A DNA stretch of 64,000 nt from Adiantum capillus-veneris (GCA_014529385.2 CM043959.1:15820809-15884808); one strand, 5' to 3'. Counted from the stretch's first letter, positions 34,356 to 46,444 are shown. Numbers and translations are program-made. The notes: a model not told the origin generated them from the sequence alone.

Positions 34356-36907
34356 ATGAACCTTAGATCTGGTCGTATACTAGTAAACCAAGGTATATTT
34401 GGAGAGGCTGCTAGTAGAGTATCCACAGAAGAGAGTGTGAATCAAGGAGATCACTTGGACACTATCTTTGAAGAAGTCTCAGACACTTTTTCAGAATCAA
34501 CATCTGAAATGTCTTCCTATTCGACTCATTCAGAAACCGGAATGACAGTGCATTATAAGCACATACTCACCTTTTATAAGATTTATTGCCATGGAGCTCA
34601 TGTTTACCTAGATCCTAATGAAGAGTATGCTATTCACATTGATGACCATGACATAGAGTTTGAAGAGGAAATCGAGGCAAGAAAACAAGAAAAAATATAC
34701 ATGGATAAAAACAAAACTCAGTATTTACAAGTTGAAAACCTTGATGTGATAGACAAATGGGGGTTAGAAGTAAATACCATAATTTCAGATATGGCAGTAA
34801 AAGAAGGACCACCGACTTTAGAATTTGAGGGATACGATCAAGTTGATTTGAAGCCTTTGAAATGGCTTAGCACAGATATCCTAGGATCGGAGTCTATTGT
34901 TGGGAGGATAGAAACGTCAAAGATTTTATATGGACTTCTCATGCCAAATCAGGACAGTTAACGCCCATGAAGATCATCTACATCTTCAAAATCAAAGACA
35001 AGGGTTCAATAGATCTACCAACCTACCTATCTAGGGATTGTTATAACAATAACTTTGTTATGATGAATTCTAAGGAGGTGGAACAAACCAAATACCAAGG
35101 GTACTCCATAAGGGATTGGATATTGGGCCAAGGACCAGAAACTATTCCAAGAGATGAACTCCGCGAGAGATCTTTTGAGAGCAATGTTAAAAAACCAGAA
35201 ACTACCTCATCACGAAGAATACCGGGTGACACTAAAGCTAGTCCAGGGCTACATGAGTCAATATTTCCAACAGATTGTTTTGAAGGACTCGGAATAGGAC
35301 CAACTGCCAGGAGACCTGGAGTTGAATCAAATAGACGTGTCAGGCCAGCTTATTTTCAAGAATGGATCAAAAAATACAGTGGATCTGGGGATTCATATGA
35401 CCACTTAGCAAGCTTTAAACAAGTGCTAAGAGAAAAACACATATTTGATTTTCATACTCAATTTGAGGGATTTGGAATGACATTAGAAGGAAAAGCACTA
35501 ACATGGTTCCAAAACATTCCACCAAGGTCAATCATGGACATAAATACATTAGCTCAAGGATTTGTTGCTGCATGTTCCAAAACGGGGATCAAACATAATA
35601 CGGTAGCTCAAATCTATAGCTTCAAACAGAAACAAGGTGAGTCTATTAGGGATTGTTGTGCAACTAGAATGAAACAATACATTGCAAGATGCCCAAAACT
35701 AGAAATACCTGCAGAGGAAAGGTTAGTATCATTGTTTCTAGAGGGACTGCTTAACGAAGAACTTCATGCTATATTGTATAGCAAGCAATATATGACCCTA
35801 GAAGAGTGTGTGTCAGATGCTATTGAATTAGGAGACAATTATGATATTTTCAATGAAGAAGATGTCCCTAAGGATAATCAAAGTGAGAAAACAACATCCA
35901 CAAAACTAGCACAAGTGGGAACGGCTGCTGCATCATCGCTTACAACCATAGAAAACATGCTCAAAAGATGATGAATAACATTCAAAAAGCACCTATGAGG
36001 GGACTAGGGCAAGGGATACCTCAACAGAGACAACCAATTAGGCCGCAAAAATGGTGTGCAATCGAGGGTAAATGGATCAACCATGAGACCAATGAGTGCT
36101 ATTACCGACCAAAGTATGATGGGAATGTTCACTATGTGCCGATGAGGCCACAAGGACAACCCATGTTACAAATATCAGCCTAATGTGGACCCAACTCAAA
36201 GACCACCAATGGGTATGGAAAGACCTCAACCCGTGTTGGGTCAACAACCTCCATATCCTGGACATAATGTAGTACATGTAAAGTACATGTATTCAGAGGG
36301 AGTCATAGATGAACAAGCACTAGTGCCTGTTACACCCTATGTTGAGCCTAGTCCATCTACCATAATGGTAGAAGGAGATTGATATAATTCACATCCACCA
36401 CCAATGGAAGAACCTATGACTTATACTACACCAAAACTTGCACCGATGTACTATGTAGCTAATCAAGGTGTTAGACCTCCAATGGTAAGACCCATGATTA
36501 AGAAAAGAACTGGGAACTGTCATAACTGTGGTGCAGATGATCATTGGAAAAATGAATGCCCAGAGCCTGATAAGAACATTAAGCCAGTTGAAGCCTTTTG
36601 TATACAATGTTGCAAAAAGGGAGGACACTTCCTTGAAGATTGTCCAAAAAATCCTTTAAACAAGGGCAAAACAGTAGTGAATGTAGTCCAAGTGATACCT
36701 AGTAGCTCATCAGAAAGTGAACCTATTGTTCCAATCAAGGTAGTCACCAAAGCCCAGGCTAAGAAAAAGAAACATAACTCCTCTGATGACTCGGAGAATC
36801 CTAAAATTTCCTCTCAAAAGACCAAGAGAAGCAGAAGCAAAAGGTATGAAATGAGAAAACAAAAACAAAGGGTTGAAATCGAGGAGAAAGCCAAGAAAGT
36901 ATTCTAG
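34356..36907 (+). pseudogene. gag of the Tat/Athila-like element, fragmented
   Basis: The N-terminus is MNLRSGRILVNQG (34,356), followed by an acidic stretch to a stop at 34,961. The capsid frame (34,967-35,971) contains RPAYFQEWIKKYSGSGD, FEGFGMTLEGKALTWFQNI and MKQYIARCPKLEIPAEERL, a standard retrotransposon gag core. A short frame follows (35,968-36,183), and after further breaks a nucleocapsid-like frame (36,404-36,907). That carries two zinc knuckles: CHNCGADDHWKNEC and CIQCCKKGGHFLEDC, the second with one extra residue before His. A Lys/Arg-rich tail follows. Frame breaks near 34,961, 35,971 and 36,183-36,404 show decay. The preceding leader (32,985-34,355) has no coding sequence. Confidence 0.85.
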
Positions 36908-37698
36908 GAAAAAGTGAAGGAAAGTGGAAGTGAAATCAAGGAAACCACCATGAAATCTGGAGGATCAATTTTGGTAGACAAAATTTTTGAGCCAATCAAT
37001 GCAGCCTTGGAAGCTTACCAAGCGGCACTTAAAGCATGCCAAAACATGGAAAACAAATGAAAAAACTATCCTTCTACACATATGGAAGCAACTAAGCTTG
37101 AAGCTTATCAAAATTTGGTTAGAATTACTCAAAAGATGCTGGAAAAACAAAAACCCAAGCTCGAGAGTTTGGCAAAACCTGAGGAGCTTGTGGTAGGAAC
37201 CAATAAAGAGAAATTTAAAGTGGTGATAGAACCCCACCTTAAAACTAAAGAGCCATAACTCATAGTGTCTGACAGTGAAGATGTCTTAGATGGAATTCCA
37301 TTCGTAGAACAAGACTAGCCAAGACACTTATGGGAAAAAGTTAGAGAGATTAATGATGGGAGCCTAGCTCTGAAGTCATCTCCTATAGAGGAAGTTTGCT
37401 TAGACAATCTACCTCCTGATATGGACATGGATGTACAATCCTTGTATGGGGATTGCGGCTTTGAAGCTTCAGGAATGTCTACACCAATGACTCTGAAAAC
37501 ACTACCCTCTTACTTTGGGAGATAACGAAGACGAATCCATAGTGTGTAAAACCACTCAGATAAAGAGGGCGGAACAGACCCTAGAGGTAGAAAACATCCA
37601 TTCAATCATTTCTATACCCATTTAATGCACTCTTACTTTAGGAGAATTGTTAAAATAGACCATATCTATGGAATGATCTACAGAAAACTCTAGAGAAG

Positions 37699-38192
37699 GT
37701 GGGGATAACATGGCTAATCGTGAAAAATTTAGAAAAATTGAAACACAAATTGGATAACAAAGAGATTAGATCCATTCCAAAGAACAAAGTCGGAGAATAC
37801 TACGAAGGGGAAGAAGGAAACATGACCCTTCTAGTGAAATACAATGACACAGAAACCATGGCAATACTGGATAGTGGGGCAGGCATATCCATAGCCACGA
37901 AAGCAGTATGGGAATCATGGGGGCAACCAACCTTTAGACAAACTCGAATGAAATGCAATTGGCTGATGGATACATCGAAAGACCCTTACGACTGCTTGAA
38001 AAAGTGATAGTTAGTTCGTGTGGAATTAATTATCAACATAATTTTGCAATAGTGGACTTTGGAAAGAAACTCAATTATGAAATCATCTTGGGAAGACCTT
38101 TCATGCGACAAGTACAATTTATCCAAGATTAGGGAAACAATTACCTGTACTTGAAGCAAGTGGGATCGATAACAAAGGATAATCCAAAAGAT
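37699..38192 (+). pseudogene. retropepsin of the Tat/Athila-like element, cut by copia insertion
   Basis: The aspartic protease core TMAILDSGAGISIATKAVW has the expected DSG catalytic triplet (about 37,870). A stop at 38,005-38,007 breaks the frame. It continues in another frame as FAIVDFGKKLNYEIILGRPF and MRQVQFIQD, then a TAG and NNYLYLKQVGSITKDNPKD. The copia element enters at 38,192. Across the insertion the reading resumes at 43,842 as HTYRDVIKIPIQEF without loss. Between gag and protease (36,908-37,698) the sequence is a decayed linker. Confidence 0.85.
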
Positions 38193-38917
38193 TGTTAAGT
38201 ATGGAGCCTGATTTACCCTTGTAATTTTTTGTGGTAAAAGCGCACATTTTATTTGTAAGGCCCCCATTATGAGGAGAAGCCATCGTGCGTGAAGGAAAAT
38301 CACTCACCGGAAACCAAAATTTTCACAGAAAAGAATCAGGGGCAACTTTAAAGGCCTCGGGAGCGGAGGCCCCCGAGACTTCTTTTTTGCCGGAATATTC
38401 TTTTTCACCGGAATATTATGGCCGGACGGCGGCCGGAAAGTGGTCGGAAAACAACCGGTCGGTTGGCCGGTGGCCGGTAGTCAATGGCCGATGGCCGGTG
38501 GTCGGAAGTCAATGGCCGGTGGCCGGTGGTCGAAAGTCAATGGCCGGTGGCTGGTGGCCGAATTCAATGGCCGGTGGCCGAATTCAAAAGCGGACTTGTC
38601 TTCTCAAGGGTGGCCACACATGGGCGGATTGGAGGGTCCGATTTGGACTTATTCGCACAAGGGCGGCTACACATGGCTGTCTCTCATAAGAGAGGGCAGC
38701 CCTTTTGGCCTATATAAGGAGGCCATTTCTACACACATTTCATAGTGTGAAGTTGATGCAACAAGGTGAGTGTGAGGTGGTGAGAGTGAAGCAAGGCGGG
38801 AGCTCCATTAAGGGTATAATCCCTTTGTAAACTACTTCTTGTTTTGAAGTACTAAAGCCATTGAGTGGCTGCTTTCCCGTGGACGTAGCCCACATTGGGT
38901 GAACCACGTATATCGTG

Positions 38918-38952
<35 letters not shown>

Positions 38953-39036
38953 CTATAATCTCGTGTATATAAATCTGTCTCTCTCCATTAAGTAATCTAC
39001 TCAATTATCTATTTAGCTACAAGTTATTTCCTAACA
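38193..39036 (+). repeat. 5' LTR of the copia element
   Basis: 844 bp, TGTTAAGTATGGAGCC to TTTCCTAACA. It contains a GC-rich minisatellite (38,440-38,590), a TATA-like GCCTATATAAGGAGG (TATATAAG from 38,711) and a CT run (38,922-38,948). The open frames over the minisatellite are by-products of the repeat. Confidence 0.94.
38440..38590. repeat. GGCCGGTGG minisatellite within the copia LTR
   Basis: Imperfect units of the type TCAATGGCCGGTGGCCGG, TGGTCGGAAG and relatives recur about six times. The 3' LTR has a shorter array (about 43,270-43,395), so unit number changed after or during insertion. It lies upstream of the TATA-like box, in U3. Confidence 0.85.
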
Positions 39037-39038
39037 AC

Positions 39039-39050
39039 TGGTATCAGAGC
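39039..39050 (+). other. PBS for initiator tRNA-Met (copia)
   Basis: TGGTATCAGAGC lies two bases after the 5' LTR end. Confidence 0.95.
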
Positions 39051-39109
39051 AAGGTTTGCTCGTAGCTAAATTATCTCAAGGAAAGGATTCCTTGAATTGA
39101 GTGGGAGTT

Positions 39110-41479
39110 ATGGCGGACAAAGGGAAGCTCAAGATTGAGAAGTTCAACGGCAAAAACTACCAACATTGGAAGATGCAGATTGAAAACTATCTCTACCAGA
39201 AGGACCTCTATTTTCCACTAGGCGGTCTTGCGAAGAAGCCCGCAACAATGGCAGATGAAGCATGGATTGTCCTTGATCGAAAGGCACTGGGAACAATCCG
39301 GTTAAGCTTGGCGTCAACGGTGGCCTTCAATGTTTCGGAGATGAAGACCACGGAGGACTTGATGAAGTCACTTGACGACTTCTACAAGAAACCATCGGCA
39401 TCCAATAAGGTATTTCTTATGAAGCGCTTGTTCAATCTAAAGATGGCAGAGAATGGTTCAGTTGCAGAACACCTGAATGACTTTAACACAAACATAAGTC
39501 AACTTCGATCAATGAAAATCAATTTCGATGACGAAGTGCGAGCTCTCCTTATACTATCATCTCTACCGGATAGTTGGGACAGCCTTGTGATGGCTGTAAG
39601 TAATTCTATCTCTGGCACAAATACTCTTAAGTTTGATGATGTTGTGGGTGTTCTCCTAAGCGAGGAAATGCGAAGGAGAAGCACAAGAGAATCATCAAGT
39701 GCTGCACTATCAGTGGAAACAAGAGGAAGGCCTAAGGAGAGGTTCAAAAACCAAAAGGGTGGTGATCGCTCAAGGCGGAGCAAGTCACGCACAAAGTCAG
39801 TTCTTGAATGTTGGAACTGCGGCAAGAAGGGCCACGTCAAGAAGGATTGCTGGTCCAAGAAGAAGAAGGAGACAGAGTCTCAAGACAACAAGCCAACATC
39901 GGAGGCCAATGTGGCAGGTAAAGTAGAGCAAGATGCTCTAATTCTCTCATTAGACAATGTGTCTAATTCCTGGATAGTAGATTCCGGGGCTTCATTCCAT
40001 GCGACACCACACAAGCAACATTTCCAACACTACACCAAAGGTAATTTTGGGTATGTATACTTGGGAGACGATGAAGCTTGTGAGATTGTCGGCAAAGGTA
40101 CAGTTTCTGTCAAAACTGCTAACGGAAATGAATGGAAGCTTAAAGATGTTAGGCATGTTCCTTCTCTTCGCAAAAATTTGATCTCTACAGGACAATTGGA
40201 CGATGAAGGTCACAACATTGCATTCGGAAACAAACGGTGGAAGATCTCAAAGGGATCTTTGGTGGTTGCCAAGGGAGAAAAAGTTGGTACACTTTACTTG
40301 TGTACTGTTAGCACGCAACCTTCAGCTTGTACAACAACTACAGAAGTTGATAGTGCGGTGTGGCACTACCGACTTGGGCATATGAGTGCCAAAGGAATGC
40401 AAATCCTTCAAACAAAGAAGCTTCTACCAGGTTTGAAAGAAGTGGACTTAGAGTTCTGTGAAGATTGTGTTTATGGTAAACAAAAGAGGGTAAAATTTCA
40501 AAAATCAGGAAATGAAAGAAAAAATAAAAAACTTGAGTTGGTTCATTATGATGTTTGGGGTCCTGCAAGTACACCATCACTTGGTGGCTCATTGTACTAT
40601 GTAACATTCATAGACGATGCGACTAGAAAAACATGGGTTTATGTTATGAAGAATAAATCCGATGTATTTTCCATATTTCAAAGGTGGAAAGCCTTTGTGG
40701 AGAATGAAACAGGTACCAAGGTTAAATGCCTCAGATCCGACAATGGAGGCGAATATTGCAGCCAAGCTTTTGAAAGATTTTGTGCTAGCAATGGCATTCG
40801 GAGGCAAAGGACAACCCCAAGGACACCTCAACAAAATGGGATTTCGGAAAGGATGAACAGGACAATCATGGAACGAGCACGAAGCATGTGGCTACATGCA
40901 GGCCTACCGCTTGAGCTTTGGGCGGAAGCTGTAAGTACGTCTGTGTACTTAATCAATCGGTCACCCTCAACGGCATTGGATGGGGGAGTTCTAGAAGAGG
41001 CATGGACAGGTAAACCGGTGAATTATGCATTTCTCAAAGTGTTTGGGTGTGAGGCTTTCATGCACATAGATAGAAGCCTAAGATCAAAGTTAGATGCAAA
41101 GTCCAAAAAGTGTTTCTTCATTGGCTATGGAGAAGGAGACTTTGGGTATCGCCTATGGAATCTTGAAGATGGTAAAATCTTAAGGAGTAGGGATGTAATT
41201 TTTAACGAACAAAATATGTACAAAGATTACTTGGAAAGAAAACAAACAAAAGAAACAGGTGATGAGTACATGGAGCTTGAGGACGGTGAAGACTCAAGGA
41301 CTGCAAACGGTGACAATGTGCAACAACGTCAACCAAATGAGGAGCCTCAACCTATTCCCCGAAGATCTACAAGAGCAAGTAGACCTCCAGAAAGGTTTGT
41401 TCCTTCCTTCAACCATCTCTTGATCTCTGATTCTGAAGAGCCGGAATCATATGAAGAAGCTATGCAACATGAATCCTAA
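39110..41479 (+). pseudogene. copia gag, protease and integrase (open to 41,479)
   Basis: ATG at 39,110 (MADKGKLKIEKFNGKNYQHW) is chosen as the first Met after the PBS. Domains in order: gag capsid (to about residue 200; LKMAENGSVAEHLNDFN), zinc knuckle CWNCGKKGHVKKDC, protease DSGASFHATP, GAG-pre-integrase HHCC (HYRLGHMSAKGMQIL ... CEDCVYGKQ), and integrase catalytic core with YVTFIDDATRKTWVY, RSDNGGEYCSQAFERFC and QQNGISERMNRTI. The last three supply the D, D, E residues. Then comes the C-terminal region ending RASRPPERFVPSF. The 789-codon frame ends at TAA (41,477-41,479), inside what should be one gag-pol ORF, just before RT (EEWTKSMQVEMDSL). Confidence 0.93.
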
Positions 41480-42990
41480 GAAGAATGGACGAAGAGCATG
41501 CAAGTGGAGATGGACTCACTACATCGCAACCAAACATGGGAGTTGGTTGAGTTGCCTAAAGATAAGCGGGCACTTCAAAACAAATGGGTGTACAAGCTAA
41601 AGGAAGAAGAAGGTGGGAAGAAAAGGTACAAGTCTAGGCTTGTGGTAAAAGGTTTTTCTCAAAAGAAAGGTATTGACTTCAATGAAATATTTTCTCCTGT
41701 TGTAAAAATGAACTCAATTAGGCTTGTCTTAAGCCTTGTGGATGCTCATGATCTAAATCTCGAGCAAATGGATGTAAATACAGCATTCCCTCACGGTGAC
41801 TTAGAGGAGGAAATCTACATGCTTCAACCAAAGGGGTATGAAGTAAAAGGTAAGGAGAAAATGGTTTGCAGATTAAAGAAGAGCTTGTATGGTTTAAAGC
41901 AAGCATAAAGACAATGGTACTTGAAGTTTGATCGATGGATGTTGGATCATGGATTCACAAGATACAACTCGGATCACTGCGTCTACACGAAGAATTTGGG
42001 AGATGGGAAATTCATCATCCTAATGTTGTATGTTGATGACATGTTGATTGCAAGTGCTAACATGCAGGACATCAAAGAACTAAAAGAGGAGCTGTCCAAA
42101 TCTTTTTCAATGAAAGATTTAGGTCTGCAAAGAGGATACTTGGTATGAAAATATCAAGGGACAGGACGAAGAAGACAATAAAGCTATCTCAAGAAGATTA
42201 CATCAAGAAGGTACTAGAAAGGTTTGCAATGCAAAATGCAAAACCAGTTTCTACACCTTTGGCTGGTCATTTTAAACTAACGAAGGATATGTGTCCAAAG
42301 ACACAAGAGGAGATAGCCTATATGTCTAAAGTTCCATATGCTGCAGCGGTAGGTTCTCTAATGTATGCTATGGTCTGGACAAGGCCAGACATTGCACATG
42401 CAGTGGGAGTTGTGAGTAGGTTCATGGACAACCCAGGTAAAGAGCATTGGCAAGCTGTGAAGTGGATACTTAGGTATCTAAAAGGGACAACAACAAATGC
42501 TTTGTATTTTGGAGGAACTGATATTTTTCTAGAAGGGTATGCTGATGCAGATATGGCAGGTGACAAAGATACTCGAAGGAGCACTACTGGCTATGTGTTC
42601 ACGGTTGGAGGCACAGCAGTAAGCTGGGCTTCAAAGCTGTAGAAAGTCGTTTCACTTTCTACCACGGAAGCAGAGTATGTAGCAATGACGGAGGCAAGCA
42701 AAGAAATTCTGTGGCTTCACAGATTCTTAGAAAAGCTTGGATTCAAACAAGACAATTGTGTCTTGTATAGTGATAGCCAAAGCGCTATCCATCTTGCGAA
42801 GAACTCAGCCTTTCATTCAAGGACAAAGCACATTGAGGTGAGATATCACTTCATACGCACTCTTTTGGAAGAGGGACAACTAAAGCTAGGAAAGGTGCAT
42901 ACAAGTGAAAATCCTGCAGACATGTTTACAAAGGTGGTCAACAAGGAGAAGTTGAGCTTTTGCTCATCTTCAATCGGCATTCAAGGATAA
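41480..42990 (+). pseudogene. copia reverse transcriptase and RNase H, three lesions
   Basis: RT begins QVEMDSLHRNQTWELVELP and includes NKWVYKLKEEEGGKKRYKSR and QMDVNTAFPHGDLEEEIYM. A TAA at 41,906-41,908 falls where Pro is expected in YGLKQA*RQWYLKFD. The palm motif YVDDMLIAS is intact (about 42,030-42,057). A frameshift near 42,130 moves the frame (GMKISRDRTKKTIKLSQEDY). RNase H follows with EGYADADMAGDKDTRRS, a TAG (42,640-42,642, in SWASKL*KVVSLSTTEAEY, likely from CAG), SDSQSAIHLAKN and ENPADMFTK. It ends with TAA near 42,990, about 60 bp before the 3' LTR. Confidence 0.93.
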
Positions 42991-43050
42991 GAAGCCAGAA
43001 TGGAAAGCAGTCACAGGTTTGGTTTGGAGATCAGTCTCCAAGTGGAAGAT

Positions 43051-43841
43051 TGTTAAGTATGGAGCCTAATTTACCCTTGTAATTTTCTGTGGTAAAAGCG
43101 CACATTTGTAAGGCCCCCATTATGAGGAGAAGCCATCGTGCGTGAAGGAAAATCACTCACCGGAAACCAAAATTTTCACGGACAAGAATCAGGGGCAACT
43201 CTAAAGACCTCGGGGGCGGAGGCCCCCGAGACTTTTTTTTTCGCCGGAATATTATGGCCGGACGGCGGCCGGAAAGTGGTCGGAAAACAACCGGTCGGTT
43301 GGCCGGTGGCCGGTAGTCAATGGCCGATGGCCGGTGGTCGGAAGTCAATGGCCGGTGGCCAGAAGTCAATGGCCGGTGGCCGGTGGCCGAATTCAAAAGC
43401 GGACTTGTCTTCTCAAGGGCGGCCACACATGGGCGGATTGGAGGGTCCGATTTGGACTTATTTGCACAAGGGCGGCTACACATGGCTGTCTCTCATAAGA
43501 GAGGGTAGCCCTTTTGGCCTATAAAAGGAGGCCATTTCTACACACATTTCATAGTGTGAAGTTGATGCAACAAGGTGAGTGTGAGGTGGTGAGAGTGAAG
43601 CAAGGCGGGAGCTCCATTAAGGGTATAATCCCTTTGTAAACTACTTCTTGTTTTGAAGTACTAAAGCCATTCAGTGGCTGCTTTCCCGTGGATGTAGCCC
43701 ACATTGGGTGAACCACGTATATCGTGTGTACTCTCTCTCTCTCTCTCTCTCTCTACTCTATAGTCTCGTGTATGTAAATCTGTCTCTCTCCATTAAGTAA
43801 TCTACTCAATTATCTATTTAGCTACGTCTTATTTCCTAACA
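43051..43841 (+). repeat. 3' LTR of the copia element
   Basis: 791 bp, TGTTAAGTATGGAGCC to TTTCCTAACA. It is 53 bp shorter than the 5' LTR because of fewer GGCCGG-type units (about 43,270-43,395) and small deletions. TATA-like GCCTATAAAAGGAGG starts at about 43,518. A CT run lies at 43,731-43,754. Confidence 0.94.
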
Positions 43842-44810
43842 AAGATCACACTTATAGAGATGTCATAAAAATACCCATACAAGAATTTGAATCAGTCTCA
43901 TCGGTTGAAACTAAGCTTCCATCTTGGTTGAACAAAGACAGACCTGTTTGGATGTGCGGAGCCTCAGAAAATGGGAGCTTAAAATAAGAAGAATGTATCT
44001 TAGAAATGGATTGCACGGACGAGGCCGATGTACATGAACCCTTTTTGGAGCATTTGTTCGAGCCATTTGAGTGGACTCAAATTTTGGCAACAATGGATGT
44101 CCGTGTAATGTCTATGCCTACTCAAGTTTGCAATGAGGACAGCTATGGCATAATTCCCATACAAATGATCTCAACCCTTCACATTGAAGACAAAGTTCAA
44201 GAATCCAAGGACTTAATGAAAGCTCAACAAGTCTTTTTAGACCTCTACTATAATGCAACAGATGAGTTGGAAGAACATTAAGCTACCTTAGATGAATTGG
44301 GGTCAGAAAAAGAATATATGAGAGCTAAACTACTCATAAAAGGAGGGGAGGAAAAGTTTTTTGACTTTCCAAACCAAAAATCGAGAAGGCAAAATTGGTA
44401 TAGAAGAAAAAGAGACACGAGAAACTCGAAAGCTAGACCTATGCCATCAGTCTCTAGTAGAACACATTTTCTGATGCAGATAGATGCACATGATTGTGTC
44501 AAAGACAAAATCACTGGTAGATATCCTTTAAACGGAAAGCAGAAAAATATTGAAAACATTGAGGAAAGAAATAAAGGAAACTTAAGCAAAACCTAAATAC
44601 CAGGACAAGGATTCACCCATGACACGAGTTGAACAAAGAAAGAAGTATCAAGAGTTGAAGAAAGCTCTAAAGGAGATATATACAACTAAAATGGAAACCA
44701 CTGAGGAGGAAGGTAAAGATGTACAGAGTGTTCCATCCCGTTACAAGAAATATATTCTCCAAGACCGAAAAATCATAGTCAAACAACCTGTCAGAGAACT
44801 ATGAAAACAT
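43842..44810 (+). pseudogene. protease-RT linker of the Tat/Athila-like element
   Basis: This directly continues the interrupted pol after the copia element and its AAGAT duplication: HTYRDVIKIPIQEFESVSS, PSWLNKDRPVWMCG, then FLEHLFEPFEWTQILATM and LYYNATDELEEH. The last ends in TAA at about 44,279. Further frames (44,297-44,596 and 44,619-44,804) are Lys/Arg/Glu-rich and include KKYQELKKALKEIY. Only family context, not a known fold, supports this part. Confidence 0.7.
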
Positions 44811-44849
44811 GGCGAGTCCTACGAAGGACCTGAAAATACAAAAAAGACA

Positions 44850-45975
44850 GATCTGGCCGAACTAGGAGAAGAGCCTAGATCTGCCTACATTGCAAACGAG
44901 CTGACTGAAGAAGAAGAAGAGCTTTTGTTAAGCTTATTGAAAGAATACCGCGATATCTTTGCTTGGTCTTATAAGGATCTCAAGGGTGTTGATCCAGAAA
45001 TCTATGAACATACCATACCTATGAGAGACGATGCAAAACCAAGCAGACAGAGGCCATATACTTATAATGAAACATTTGCCAGAAAGATCAAAGAAGAGAT
45101 TGAAAAGGTAAAGGAGGCCGAATTCATTTATGAAATTGAACACACAGATTGGGTGTCTCCAATTGTGGTAAGAACCAAGAAAAATGGAAAATTACGAGCG
45201 TGTGTCAATCTCAAGAAAGTGAATGTAGCTACCATTAGAGACAACTTTCCTCTTCCAATCACTGAGCATGTTTTAGAAAGAGTTGCAGGAAAAGAAGCTT
45301 ACAACATTTTAGATGGCTTTTCGGAATACATTCAACTTTTGGTTGACCCCAAAGATCAGCATAAAACTGCCTTTGCAATTGAATGGGGTATTTTTGCCTA
45401 TAGGGTTATGCCTTTTGGGGTTAACTAATGCTCCTACCACCTTTCAAAGATTGATGAGCCATGCTTTTAAAGAATATCTTTGGAATTTCTTGGAAGTATA
45501 TATGGATGATCTATGTGTACATTCATCAATCCGGGATGATCATTTTGAACACCTCAAAAAGGTTTTCAAAAAATATAGACTTTATAGGATTTTCTTAAAT
45601 CTTGAAAAATGCATATTCATGGGCAGACAAGGAAAAATTCTTGAACATATAGTGTCTAAAAATGGCATAGCTACTGATATGGATAAAATTAATGTTATTG
45701 CTGAATTGCCTAGACCGACAACAGTCAAAGGGGTTCAAGCTTTCATGGGACATTGTGGATATTACAGAAGATTCATTTACAGGTACGCTATAATTGAAAA
45801 ATCCATGTACATCTTGATTACACTCTTTGAATGGATGGATGAGTGTGGAAAATCCTTCATGAAGCTTAAGCAAGCTCTCACTTCAGCTCCAATATTGAAA
45901 TCACCAGATTGGAATAAGATATTCCACATACATGTAGATGCTTCCAATTTTGCCGTTGGGTGTATACTAGCTAGG
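44850..45975 (+). pseudogene. reverse transcriptase and start of RNase H, Tat/Athila-like
   Basis: RT entry is ELLLSLLKEYRDIFAWSYKD, then RPYTYNETFARKI and SPIVVRTKKNGKLRACVNL. An extra G in the run at 45,417-45,420 shifts the frame exactly at the MPFG|LTNAPTTFQRLM motif, so the domain is split into two frames. The palm motif is YMDD (45,499-45,510) in LEVYMDDLCVHSS. The connection (GHCGYYRRFIYRYA) and RNase H start (IFHIHVDASNFAVGCILA) follow. Homology stops at 45,975, after which unrelated sequence begins, so RNase H and integrase are lost. It is inactive as it stands. Confidence 0.9.
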
Positions 45976-46444
45976 AAGCTTTCATGGCTACCACCAAGAA
46001 GGCCCTCATCCGTGCGAGCAATTCACAAAACTCAAAAGAGTCAGCAGGACAAAGGGAGGAGCCCAAAGTCCATTACTGGCCACTCAAGGGCCATCCACCA
46101 AAATAGAAAACACTAGCGTCCATCCAGATATCATCTCTCCCTCACGCTTGGCGGGGAGAGAATAATCACAAGACACCTCGCACCATCAGGCCATCGTCTT
46201 GCAAGAAGAAAGAACACAACCTCCGCCCACATCAGCTGCCTACCATAGATCAACCAAATAGCACACAAGGGAGCAATCCATCAACGGACATGACCCTACT
46301 TCCACCGGGTAATCCTCCTCCTCAATGTTGCACCGAGTAGCTGAACCTTCAAAACAACTACCCAAGTCTCATTGTGAACCACATCTAACAGCAACCAGAC
46401 TGTTCGAGTAACTCCCAAAAGAACCTACAGTTGTAGATAACATG
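45976..46444 (-). other. host sequence of the next insertion, possibly LINE-derived
   Basis: If the element at 46,445-52,776 and one ACATG copy are removed, the minus strand across the junction reads MQASQRNIELFGMLLCDRRD then ENAHVIYNCRFFWELLEQ without a stop. The spacing of C, H, C and W resembles the zf-RVT tail of LINE reverse transcriptases. The other half lies at 52,782-53,320. This is a weak match; a unique host sequence is equally possible. No other gene is seen. Confidence 0.25.

Larger units (their letters stand above)
38193..43841 (+). mobile_element. Ty1/copia LTR retrotransposon, nearly complete
   Basis: LTRs 38,193-39,036 and 43,051-43,841 enclose PBS, gag, protease, integrase, RT and RNase H in that order, which is diagnostic of Ty1/copia (integrase before RT). 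The flanks are a perfect 5-bp duplication AAGAT (38,188-38,192 and 43,842-43,846). A polypurine-like AAGTGGAAGAT precedes the 3' LTR. Only a handful of lesions interrupt the roughly 1,300-codon polyprotein (TAA 41,477; TAA 41,906; shift near 42,130; TAG 42,640), so this is probably the youngest large insertion in the window. It sits in the pol of the Tat/Athila-like element. Confidence 0.96.
32134..45975 (+). mobile_element. Tat/Athila-like Ty3/gypsy element, interrupted and 3'-truncated
   Basis: Plus-strand order is LTR (about 32,134-32,964), PBS (32,967), leader, gag (34.36-36.9 kb), protease (37.7-38.2 kb), linker, RT and the start of RNase H (44.9-45.98 kb). The TGGCGCC-type PBS and the RT entry (RDIFAWSYKDLKGVDPEI) are typical of the Tat/Athila branch of non-chromodomain gypsy elements. 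A copia element splits the protease-RT linker at 38,192/43,842. Homology stops at about 45,975 within RNase H (HIHVDASNFAVGCILA). Integrase and the 3' LTR are absent, so the element is truncated. Several stops and shifts make it inactive. Confidence 0.85.

Noticed and set aside
38285-38689. 134-codon open frame and overlapping frames over the copia LTR
   Set aside because: They follow from the GGCCGG-type minisatellite. The same frames recur in the 3' LTR at 43,138-43,524.
45976-46116. Continuation of the RNase H frame past 45,975
   Set aside because: The frame stays open to 46,116, but similarity to RNase H stops sharply at CILA, so the rest is unrelated sequence read through.
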